A stretch of 6,391 nt of DNA. Origin: Gammaproteobacteria bacterium. Its GTDB lineage: Bacteria; Pseudomonadota; Gammaproteobacteria; SZUA-229. The position numbers and the translations under genes were made by a program. Positions 1 through 6,391 of the stretch are shown here, piece after piece (position 1 is the stretch's first letter; every line of letters begins with the position of its first letter). Location of the stretch: positions 1 through 6,391 of the forward strand of contig DAOWLL010000108.1 of the NCBI GenBank assembly GCA_030641945.1, given 5' to 3'. The notes under the pieces are model-generated. The model saw only the letters and a list, made by a program, of their open reading frames with translations, had not been told where the DNA came from and made no database searches.

Positions 1-4
1 CGGT

Positions 5-3000
5 ATGCCCGCCAGGTTGCAACTATCCTATACCGACTTTGACCAATCTAATATCAGGAACCCCATTGCCATACCGCAGCATACCTTGCGTTTTTACCTG
101 AATGACAATGACTTTTGGTTCTTTGAGGACACAATAACTGGGATAGGCTACGACCATAGTGCTGACGTCACAGACGACAAATATATTCCAATTGGCGAAG
201 ATGATCGTTATCCCTATCACGATGTCTGGCCAACCGTGGAAACTGATCTGCCAATCCCAGCCGCGTCACCAAAAGCCTGCATCAACCCGCCTGAAGCTCC
301 GACAGGCCGCTTGGGACAAGGCAGTTTTCAGATTACCGGCCCACTAGCAACCGACTTGCATGGATTTGTCTTCATGATAGACGGCAATGTGATTCGCCGT
401 TTATATCCGAATGGTTATCTCTGTGAAACGATTAATTATGATTTTAACTCTCCAGGTGGTCTGGCCGTTGACCAATACCGTAACCTTTATGTTGCCGATA
501 CAGGCAATGACAGGATTGTCGCTTTCCGCTTAGAAAATAACGATGGAATGTTCGGTGATTATAGAAGAATTCTGCCTCCCATAGGTTCATGGGGCTCCGG
601 CAATCTGCAATTTAAAAACCCGACAGACCTGACAGTCGTGCCGCGACACGAAGTGGATCAGGGCGAATGGCTGGCCGTTGCCGACACAGGTAACCACCGT
701 GTCCAGCTCATACCCCTGAATTTCACTGCTGCTGGTAATTCTATCCGAGTCAGTACGGGACCGGGATTGGCAATGCCTTATTTAAATCAATTTGGTGCGC
801 CGTCAGTCGGTAGTGGTGCCTCGGACGCCAACGCTGTTGCCCAGACCCTGTGGGAACCTGTTGCCATCTGCAGTGATCGCAACCGCTGTTTGTATGTTGC
901 AGATAAAAGCTGGCACCGTGTCTCAAAGTGGTGTGTCAATGCTGCAGGCAATGGCTACGATCATGTTGATGACTGGGAAAAGGCCGGAGGCGGAAGCGGC
1001 AATGGTAACCGGGAGTTTGATACCCCGATCAGTCTGGCCCTGGATCCCAAGCACCTCTACCTCTACGTCGGTGAAGCCGCAAATAATCGCATCCAGCGCA
1101 TTGACAGTACAAACGGTACTCACTTATGTCATTGGCGGCCGAATATGGGTCCGGAAACCCTGGTTCCTGCCGGTGTTGCTGTTGATAATCGTGGTGAGGT
1201 CTATGTCAGTGACAGCGCCAATGGAAAGATACTGCGTGGGAAAGTTTATGATGCGAATGGAAATGTAAAAAATGATGGTGATGTCCCTGACCAGGTCGCT
1301 GATCTTTGGCAGGCGCGCCTGTCCGATACCTATATGTACGCCCCCGCCTATGTGGCAAAAAACAAGCATGATAATGCTTTGTGGATCGCTGATTCAGGTA
1401 ACAACAGGGTAAAGGTTTATCGCCCGAATGCAGATTTCATATTAACCCCCGCTGCAGCACCTGTCGCTGACGGATTTAACAATCCAGTCGGTATCACCTT
1501 CGATGGCTCGACCACTTTCATTGCCGACTCCGGCAATAACCGCATACGCCGTTATGGCGGTGATTTAAGCCACCAGGAGGATACCGGCAATACATGGTCA
1601 AACAGGCCCGGTTCCCTGGCGACTGATTCAGCAGGCAATTTTTATGTCGTGGAGCTAACCAGCCATCGCATTCAGAAACTGAACAGTAGTGGTGAATTGA
1701 TCATAAGCTGGGGGCGTCGTGGCAAGGGGCAAGGGGAATTCGACCAGCCACACTCCGTTGCTATTGACAGTTCAGATAATATCTATGTCAGCGATGAAGG
1801 AAATAACCGAATTCAAAAATTCGACAACAACGGTGCTTTTATTACCGAATGGGGAGGCAGTGGGAGTCGGGATGGGAAATTTGACGAACCTAAAGGTATA
1901 GCGATAGACAGCAGCGATAATGTGTTTGTTGTTGATCATAATAACCATCGAGTACAAAAATTTGATTCCGCAGGTGTGCACATTGACTCTTTTGGCACAT
2001 CCGGTCCTGCAGGTGAACAATTACACTCACCAATAGGAATTACTATCGATTCTACCGATCATATTTATGTCAGTGACATCAACTCAGATGAAGTAAAAAA
2101 ATTTAATCCTGCTGGCAGCTATGTCCACAAATGGGGTGGTTCCGGTAATGCCGATGGTCAGTTCGACAGTCCACAAGGCCTGTCTGTCGACAACAGCGAT
2201 AACATCTATGTGGCAGATCAAAACAATCATCGTTTTCAAAAATTCAACTCATCCGGTGTATTCCAGGACAAAGGAGGAGGGACACAGGGCAGCGCGGATG
2301 GTGAACTGGACTCCCCTACGGGTCTTGTTATCAACAATGCCTCTGATAAGGTTTTTGTTGCAGATACAAACAACAACCGTATTCAGGAGTTTGATTTAAG
2401 CGGTACTTTTGTCAGTAAATGGGGTGAAGGAGGTACAGGTGACAACGAATTCAACAACCCGCGTGGTATTGAATATGTTACCCGCGAAAACGGTGCCGCC
2501 CTCTATGTCGCAGAACAGGGCAATAACCGCCTCAAGCGAATCGATCCCCATGGCGTGATAAGCCATCTGACCGAGGCCGCTGCCGGCGACTCAATCAGCA
2601 ACCCTGAAGATGTGGCCTCAGACTCCACCGGTTATCTTTATGTCGCGGATACCGGCAAAAACCGCATCCTCAAGTATGATGGCGATGATAATTACCTCCG
2701 TGAGATAACACCCACAGATGCAAGCCTGGCATTCTCTGCCCCTTCAGGCATTTCGATTGTCGAAAACAAATCTCAGAACACGACTGTCATTGAACTGCTG
2801 GTAACAGATAGAGGCAATAACCGAATCCTGTTAATGGATCAAACCGGTGACGTCCTTGCCTACTGGGATTTTATGAACTTTGTCAGGCAACAGGTGACTG
2901 GAGTCACAAGTAGCGGCGCTCCCATAATCCAGCGCACCTATGATACGGAATTATCCCGGTTAATAACGCTCGACAGCCCATCGAATGCGGTGCTCGACTC

Positions 3001-4681
3001 TCATGGTCTGCTTATCATCAGCGATACCAACCATGATCAAGTCCGCCTGTTACGTACCCACACCGATTTCCATGCTAATCTGTTTGATTTAGGTGAGTCA
3101 CTGCCGGATATTTCAATCTGCTGCGAGGCCGATGAAGATTGGCGGGATGAACTCGGCCTGCGTGCATCAGCAGGCCCCGATAATTCGGTCAGTGAGATCG
3201 AAACCAGCCCGTCTGATGATTATTCTGAAGACAGCTATACCAATCGGCATCACTTTAACCATGTTGAAAAAATGAATTCTGCAACAAATGCCCTGAAAGT
3301 GGCACGCCAGGCTCAACGTTGGTTAAGGCATATCACCCGTGAAGATGATGCCGACCATCGCTGGGAAGATAAAGACCTCGAACTCTATTTTAATCTACGC
3401 TCCTCACGAGGAAGCAGTAATGGCTGGGGGTCCGACACTATTAAGTTGGGAGAGGATCCAAGTGGTCGTAGTCATGATGCCTGGGATGACTCAACCATTG
3501 CGCATGAAATGGGCCATTGGATTTTTAACAATTCATGTCACCCGGAAATCCCTTATGCCAGGGTGGGTGGTACACATCAAAGACGTGACATCATTTCACC
3601 TAACCTCGCCTTTACCGAGGCCTATGCTGAATATCATCAGATGTTCTGGGCCAGCGGTAATGAATACAGCAATATCAATCCGATACGCGGATTCAAAATG
3701 TCAAGAAGTGGCGGAAATTTAACTAATATTCGAGCAGTCCAATATGATGACAACAAGAACCCCGTTCCTGGCTCAATAGTACCTCAGTACCTGTATGGAG
3801 GTCCGCCGGCAGCTCCAGCCCCCACATTTAATGATCCCGAAAAAGGGATGCAAAATGAGGGGTACCTTGCCAACACACTGTGGCAAATGCACCATGCCCT
3901 GATCGAACCGGAATTACTGTTTGCCGATGCTACCTGTTTCTGGTATCGGCACAACAATCACCTGACGAGCGACAAGAGTCAGCTGTTTTGTAATATATTC
4001 CGTCAAGCCCTGCGAGATTTCCCGGAATCACCCACCAGAGAGCAAAACAATAATGCATCAAGGCAATATCTATTGCAGCTATTGGGCCGCGCCCATGCAA
4101 TCGATCCCGATATAGCACAAATCATTCAGTCGATTTTTGAAGTCAACAACCAACTTATGCCCGTTATTACCATTTCGGAGCAAGTAGGCGGCTCCGCCGG
4201 TCCGGCAATCGACCAGATCAATGTTGCTTCCGGCACAGCTAAAACCCTGATCATACAAGTTAAGAATGCGAACGGTGAATCCTTGTCGGGTTACAATATA
4301 AAAATCACTGTTCAGACAGGCACTCCCGGACACTATGCGCTGGATGCCGCCCCTGGTCCGGACACCCTGCATGGTCGGCATACACCATCTGCGCCACCGG
4401 CAAACGAACTTTACCGTACCACGGATAATGATGGTGAAATAACCCTGACCTGTACCATTCCGGCTGCAACGCCGACAGCCGCGGAAACATTGGTTACCTC
4501 TTATCAACCAGATTTCGATACGGATGCAACGTTTTCGCCGCCAGCAAAAAACGACAACCTGGAAGTAGCCTTGCAAAAGCTCTATCTGTATGAGTTGCGA
4601 TGGGTAGGTAAAACCTGGGTTGGGACCGGTAATAATTTTGGAGCAATAGTTGAAAAAACCTTTACGGTGAATATCACTTAA
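5..4681 (+). CDS. Giant NHL-repeat beta-propeller protein with gluzincin metallopeptidase and C-terminal Ig-like domain (start uncertain)
   Basis: The 1558-residue frame ends at TAA 4679-4681. Domains seen: residues 1-105 unrecognised; ~112-1017 an array of NHL repeats with signatures such as YVADTGNDRI and IADSGNNRV; ~1030-1090 an acidic Ser/Asp-rich linker; ~1090-1380 a metallopeptidase with HEMGH (1167-1171), then LAFTEAYAEY (1201-1210) and NEGYLANTLW (1284-1293); ~1386-1558 an Ig-like beta domain. In gluzincins the two HExxH histidines and a downstream glutamate bind zinc and the HExxH glutamate is the general base, so H1167, H1171, E1205 and E1168 are the predicted active site. NHL propellers usually bind protein or carbohydrate, so the propellers may present substrate to the protease; this is inference. 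ATG at 5 is the first in-window start, but codon 2-4 (GGT) is also open, no ribosome site is visible and no signal peptide follows, so the gene may begin upstream. Gene 2 follows after 31 bases. Exact substrate unknown. Confidence 0.92.
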   Translation: MPARLQLSYTDFDQSNIRNPIAIPQHTLRFYLNDNDFWFFEDTITGIGYDHSADVTDDKYIPIGEDDRYPYHDVWPTVETDLPIPAASPKACINPPEAPTGRLGQGSFQITGPLATDLHGFVFMIDGNVIRRLYPNGYLCETINYDFNSPGGLAVDQYRNLYVADTGNDRIVAFRLENNDGMFGDYRRILPPIGSWGSGNLQFKNPTDLTVVPRHEVDQGEWLAVADTGNHRVQLIPLNFTAAGNSIRVSTGPGLAMPYLNQFGAPSVGSGASDANAVAQTLWEPVAICSDRNRCLYVADKSWHRVSKWCVNAAGNGYDHVDDWEKAGGGSGNGNREFDTPISLALDPKHLYLYVGEAANNRIQRIDSTNGTHLCHWRPNMGPETLVPAGVAVDNRGEVYVSDSANGKILRGKVYDANGNVKNDGDVPDQVADLWQARLSDTYMYAPAYVAKNKHDNALWIADSGNNRVKVYRPNADFILTPAAAPVADGFNNPVGITFDGSTTFIADSGNNRIRRYGGDLSHQEDTGNTWSNRPGSLATDSAGNFYVVELTSHRIQKLNSSGELIISWGRRGKGQGEFDQPHSVAIDSSDNIYVSDEGNNRIQKFDNNGAFITEWGGSGSRDGKFDEPKGIAIDSSDNVFVVDHNNHRVQKFDSAGVHIDSFGTSGPAGEQLHSPIGITIDSTDHIYVSDINSDEVKKFNPAGSYVHKWGGSGNADGQFDSPQGLSVDNSDNIYVADQNNHRFQKFNSSGVFQDKGGGTQGSADGELDSPTGLVINNASDKVFVADTNNNRIQEFDLSGTFVSKWGEGGTGDNEFNNPRGIEYVTRENGAALYVAEQGNNRLKRIDPHGVISHLTEAAAGDSISNPEDVASDSTGYLYVADTGKNRILKYDGDDNYLREITPTDASLAFSAPSGISIVENKSQNTTVIELLVTDRGNNRILLMDQTGDVLAYWDFMNFVRQQVTGVTSSGAPIIQRTYDTELSRLITLDSPSNAVLDSHGLLIISDTNHDQVRLLRTHTDFHANLFDLGESLPDISICCEADEDWRDELGLRASAGPDNSVSEIETSPSDDYSEDSYTNRHHFNHVEKMNSATNALKVARQAQRWLRHITREDDADHRWEDKDLELYFNLRSSRGSSNGWGSDTIKLGEDPSGRSHDAWDDSTIAHEMGHWIFNNSCHPEIPYARVGGTHQRRDIISPNLAFTEAYAEYHQMFWASGNEYSNINPIRGFKMSRSGGNLTNIRAVQYDDNKNPVPGSIVPQYLYGGPPAAPAPTFNDPEKGMQNEGYLANTLWQMHHALIEPELLFADATCFWYRHNNHLTSDKSQLFCNIFRQALRDFPESPTREQNNNASRQYLLQLLGRAHAIDPDIAQIIQSIFEVNNQLMPVITISEQVGGSAGPAIDQINVASGTAKTLIIQVKNANGESLSGYNIKITVQTGTPGHYALDAAPGPDTLHGRHTPSAPPANELYRTTDNDGEITLTCTIPAATPTAAETLVTSYQPDFDTDATFSPPAKNDNLEVALQKLYLYELRWVGKTWVGTGNNFGAIVEKTFTVNIT
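338..3055 (+). repeat. NHL repeat array, about 17 blades (protein-level repeat inside gene 1)
   Basis: The strand motif [LIVF]-[YFA]-[VI]-[AVS]-[DE]-x(2)-[NS]-x-R-[IV] recurs with first residues at 161, 223, 296, 353, 399, 459, 504, 546, 593, 640, 687, 734, 783, 833, 878, 931 and 1003 of gene 1. A degenerate copy lies near residue 121 (FVFMIDGNVIRRLY), which would make 18. Many copies are preceded by F-x-x-P-x-G-[IL]-x-[IV]-D, the usual NHL blade lead-in. NHL propellers commonly have six blades, so 17-18 copies would fit three consecutive propellers. Spacing is 42-73 residues, longest at 223-296 and 931-1003, where loop insertions are likely. Confidence 0.9.
1640..2344 (+). repeat. Strictly periodic 47-residue (141-bp) NHL block
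   Basis: Five consecutive blade motifs, at gene 1 residues 546, 593, 640, 687 and 734, are spaced by exactly 47 residues. They share the order G-x-F-D-x-P-x-G/S-[IV]-[AST]-[IV]-D-[SN]-[ST]-D-x-[IV]-[YF]-V, then QKF and WG-GSG. The third base of many codons differs between copies, so the repeats are old or selected at protein level rather than recent duplications. The flanking blades are irregular in length, which makes this core stand out. Confidence 0.8.
3503..3619 (+). other. Predicted zinc-binding and catalytic site of the gene 1 metallopeptidase
   Basis: HEMGH is encoded at 3503-3517 (residues 1167-1171) after the helix-like DDSTIA. The glutamate of LAFTEAYAEY, E1205, is encoded at 3617-3619, 34 residues past the second histidine. 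HExxH followed by a glutamate in an E-x-x-A/D-like helix is the gluzincin arrangement. A G-G-x-H segment (1188-1191) before this helix and NEGYLANTLW (1284-1293) after it match the general order, gGxH, then AWxEGxA, then NExxxAxxLWxL, found in uncharacterised bacterial gluzincins. All expected metal ligands and the general base are intact, so the enzyme is probably active. E1209 is an alternative third ligand. Confidence 0.8.
4160..4678 (+). other. C-terminal bacterial Ig-like domain of gene 1
   Basis: Gene 1 residues ~1386-1558 show alternating hydrophobic beta strands: VITISEQ, KTLIIQVKNANGESLSGYNIKITV, then a loop and RTTDNDGEITLTCTI. The order V-x-[DN]-x-x-G-x-x-[LV]-x-G-x-x-[IV], followed by T-x-x-[DN]-G-x-[IA], is that of Big_1-like (invasin-type) Ig domains, which usually act as spacers or adhesive modules. 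The remaining ~60 residues end in the strand TFTVNIT just before the stop. No LPXTG sorting signal, autotransporter barrel or transmembrane helix follows, so surface anchoring is not evident. Confidence 0.6.
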
Positions 4682-4712
4682 TCGCATAACGTTTAAAAGA
4701 TGAATAATTACT
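4682..4712 (+). promoter_or_regulatory. Short intergenic gap with a weak ribosome binding site for gene 2
   Basis: Only 31 bases separate the gene 1 stop from the gene 2 ATG. No inverted repeat followed by a T run is present, so transcription probably continues through. The purine run AAAAGA (4695-4700) ends 12 bases before ATG 4713 and is a poor, slightly distant Shine-Dalgarno sequence. A second ATG at 4700-4702 opens only a seven-codon frame ending at TGA 4721-4723, across the gene 2 start. TGA at 4701-4703 is in frame with gene 2, so 4713 is the earliest possible ATG for gene 2. Confidence 0.4.
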
Positions 4713-6391
4713 ATGCCATTTGAAATTGTCGCAGGAAAAGTAAAGCGCGGCACGTTGTGCTGGGCTGACCGCTGGCAAGCCAATGTAACAGTAGCGTGTG
4801 CAGACCGTTTTGCGCCTAACTCATCATCACACCTGCTTGTCAGGGTTGAATGGGAGCCCGCGCTGGAAAATGGCCAAGTTGAACTTCGCTTTCGCGCTTC
4901 AAGCGACAACCAGCAACCCAGAGTACGATTTGATAGCGCTGAGAGCGAAGTGTTCTCGAAAACCCTCACCGAAAACGCCACGGGCGTGTATGAAATCTTT
5001 GCCGGCGCCGCAACACCCAGTGAAGAGGTGGATTTGTACCTGGATATCATTGTTGATAACGACAGGGAAAAGAGTTTTCCTCTGACCGTCGGCGCAATCG
5101 AAACATCAGTAAATATCCGCTTGGAAAACGGAACCGACCCGCTACCAGCGTATATCCTGGCGGGAGATGAAGTTAATTTAACAGCTGTCGTTGAGCCTGC
5201 TGGAGCAGGGCAGTTCTACTGGTTTAGTACCTCACCTGAAGCATTTCAGGTGTTACCAAGGCCCGGAACTGATCCAGAAACAACTCCAGAAACTGAAACA
5301 CCGACTGCATCCTCTGCCGCGTCAACTAGCACCGAAATTCCTTTAGCTGCAACAGATATTCGAGTGAAAGGTTTGCGTGTCAGTGAGGAATTGGGAGATC
5401 GTAAAGTCTGTTTACTCTTCCAACCTGAAGAGGGACCCGCCTTGATGACGGTTCAAGCCGTGTCGGTTATCCAGACGAGGATACTGCTTGGCGAAACAGG
5501 TAATACAGAAGCCCCCCATATCCTGGGTTTGAATAAAACCTTTATCCTGCGTGCAGAGATATTACCCGCCAGTGTGCTCCAGACTCTCAACTGGCAGATT
5601 ACACAAGGCGCCGATAAAATCAACTTTGTAGACGATACCGATGTCAGTGCTGCGCAAGTCACTCTCAACACCACGGCTGTGAGCGCAGCCGCTGGTGATA
5701 CCGAGTTGCAACTTACGTTCACCACCAGCCTGACGCCGCCGCAGATACGCATTAATCATTCCATAACAGTTGCCACAATCCAGTTACAGTCAACAGATGG
5801 CAGCCCGTTCCCAAGGTTCCTTGACCTTGGCGAAGAAACCACGGTCAGGGCCGTTGTCCAGCCAGACCCGTTACCCAATAATATTGCCTGGAATATCATA
5901 ACCTCCGAAGGATCAGCAAATGCAAATGTAAATGCCACTGCCGCTACACCAATCCGGGAAGCGGTAGTAACAGGCACAGCGACTGCAGACACGCATGAGC
6001 ATGAAGATATCCAGTTAACTGCGGTGCTGGCTGAATCTGATACAGTGATGGCCGAGAGTACTCTATTGGAACATCCTTTCACCGTCATAATGCGCCAGCC
6101 CCTGAGGTTATTCATCACTGTTGCTGATTGGACACTGGCTTATACATATGGGCAAACCGGAGGTACATTCCATTCCCATGCCGCGGTAAGGACTACCGGT
6201 AACGGTGAAGTAATCACTGCTTCTGATGGTACCCTCTCCATGAATCCACCCACCACCCAGGCCGTGGCAGATGGCCCTGCACAACCTGTTACGACTACCC
6301 CGGCAGAGGGAGAACCCTTGCCTACAACGGTTACGCTTTATCTGCACCTGGCAGAACACCTGGCCAACAGTACCCAATTTCGTGATCGCTC
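4713..6391 (+). CDS. Unrecognised multidomain Ig-like/beta-sandwich protein, 3' end beyond the window
   Basis: Starting at ATG 4713 the frame runs without a stop through 559 codons to the window edge, so the C-terminus is missing. An in-frame TGA at 4701 fixes 4713 as the first ATG. The N-terminus (MPFEIVAGKVKRGTLCW) has no hydrophobic signal peptide. No transmembrane segment or catalytic motif is visible. The sequence is rich in Thr, Val, Glu and Ala with alternating hydrophobic strands. Residues 1-129 look like a beta domain. Modules begin near residues 130, 253 and 354, each with strand I-x-L, then P-x-[IF]-L, then [LV]-x-A-x-[VI]-x-P and a following W or YW. Residues 184-210 are a Thr/Pro/Glu/Ser linker. 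From ~460 a different region begins (RLFITVADWTLAYTYGQ). The general resemblance is to bacterial Ig-like repeats. It is probably co-transcribed with gene 1 and may be its structural or adhesive partner. I do not recognise the family. Confidence 0.87.
   Translation, partial: MPFEIVAGKVKRGTLCWADRWQANVTVACADRFAPNSSSHLLVRVEWEPALENGQVELRFRASSDNQQPRVRFDSAESEVFSKTLTENATGVYEIFAGAATPSEEVDLYLDIIVDNDREKSFPLTVGAIETSVNIRLENGTDPLPAYILAGDEVNLTAVVEPAGAGQFYWFSTSPEAFQVLPRPGTDPETTPETETPTASSAASTSTEIPLAATDIRVKGLRVSEELGDRKVCLLFQPEEGPALMTVQAVSVIQTRILLGETGNTEAPHILGLNKTFILRAEILPASVLQTLNWQITQGADKINFVDDTDVSAAQVTLNTTAVSAAAGDTELQLTFTTSLTPPQIRINHSITVATIQLQSTDGSPFPRFLDLGEETTVRAVVQPDPLPNNIAWNIITSEGSANANVNATAATPIREAVVTGTATADTHEHEDIQLTAVLAESDTVMAESTLLEHPFTVIMRQPLRLFITVADWTLAYTYGQTGGTFHSHAAVRTTGNGEVITASDGTLSMNPPTTQAVADGPAQPVTTTPAEGEPLPTTVTLYLHLAEHLANSTQFRDR
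5100..6089 (+). repeat. Three divergent ~100-residue Ig-like modules within gene 2
   Basis: Modules begin at gene 2 residues ~130 (VNIRLENG), ~253 (IQTRILLGETG) and ~354 (ATIQLQSTDG). Shared landmarks in order are: an opening strand with I-x-L; PAYILAGDEVNLTAVVEP, HILGLNKTFILRAEILP or RFLDLGEETTVRAVVQP; then a Trp (FYW, LNW, IAW); then a closing strand before the next module (MTVQAV, HSITV, PFTV). The second to third spacing is 101 residues. The first is 123, or 96 once the 27-residue linker is removed. The pattern fits tandem Ig-like beta sandwiches, but the pairwise identity is low by eye. Confidence 0.6.
5262..5342 (+). other. Thr/Pro/Glu/Ser low-complexity linker in gene 2
   Basis: Gene 2 residues 184-210 (PGTDPETTPETETPTASSAA and onward to STEIP) are almost only Pro, Thr, Glu, Ser, Ala, Asp and Gly. 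The segment is imperfectly repetitive at DNA level (CCAGAAACAACTCCAGAAAC). Such stretches are typical of flexible interdomain linkers in extracellular proteins. It falls inside the first Ig-like module, as a long loop after the YWFSTSPEAFQVL strand, rather than between modules. Confidence 0.65.

Noticed and set aside
792..1268. Plus-strand frame of 158 codons inside gene 1 in another phase
   Set aside because: It overlaps the NHL array fully and its Met/Val/Arg-rich translation lacks any pattern, while the gene 1 frame has clear repeats there.
1640..2344. 141-bp period considered as a DNA tandem repeat or CRISPR-like array
   Set aside because: Identity is at protein level with scattered synonymous changes. 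There are no conserved short repeats separated by unique spacers.
4700..4723. Seven-codon leader-like ORF just before gene 2
   Set aside because: It overlaps the gene 2 start and would fit a leader only by chance. There is no attenuator hairpin or codon bias to support it.
4079..5050. Minus-strand open frame of 323 codons spanning the end of gene 1, the gap and the start of gene 2
   Set aside because: It lies antisense to two well-supported genes. Its translation is rich in Arg, Cys and Ser with no recognisable domain or ordered strand pattern, as expected of a shadow frame.
5756..6377. Two overlapping minus-strand frames of 120 and 89 codons
   Set aside because: Both are antisense to gene 2, whose + strand frame shows regular beta-module repeats. 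They have no domain signal.

Overview
The window is bacterial coding DNA with two large genes on the + strand, separated by 31 bases. No RNA gene, mobile element, CRISPR array, terminator or minus-strand gene can be supported. Base composition is close to balanced. Compact same-strand genes, no introns and NHL, gluzincin and Ig-like modules point to a Gram-negative, perhaps aquatic, proteobacterium. That assignment is an inference, because no taxonomic marker is present.

Gene 1 (5-4681, 1558 residues) is a very large modular protein. It starts with about 105 residues of unrecognised sequence. About 17 clear NHL-type beta-propeller repeats follow (residues ~112-1017), then an acidic linker. 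Next comes a zinc-metallopeptidase domain of gluzincin type, with HEMGH at residues 1167-1171 and a probable third ligand at E1205. A C-terminal bacterial Ig-like domain (~1386-1558) ends the protein. The reading frame is open to the left edge, so the true start could lie upstream.

Gene 2 (4713 to beyond 6391, at least 559 residues, cut by the window) is an unrecognised beta-rich protein. It has an N-terminal beta domain, three divergent ~100-residue Ig-like modules and the beginning of a further region. One Thr/Pro/Glu/Ser linker interrupts the first module.

The short gap and absence of a terminator suggest co-transcription. Both proteins look extracellular or surface-acting (propellers, Ig-like modules, metallopeptidase), yet neither visible N-terminus has a Sec signal peptide. 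For gene 2, where an in-frame stop lies just upstream, this is firm. For gene 1 it depends on the start. A working hypothesis is that the pair encodes a large adhesive protease and a partner exported by a non-Sec route, or carried on a contractile injection or tail-like particle. Nothing inside the window proves this.
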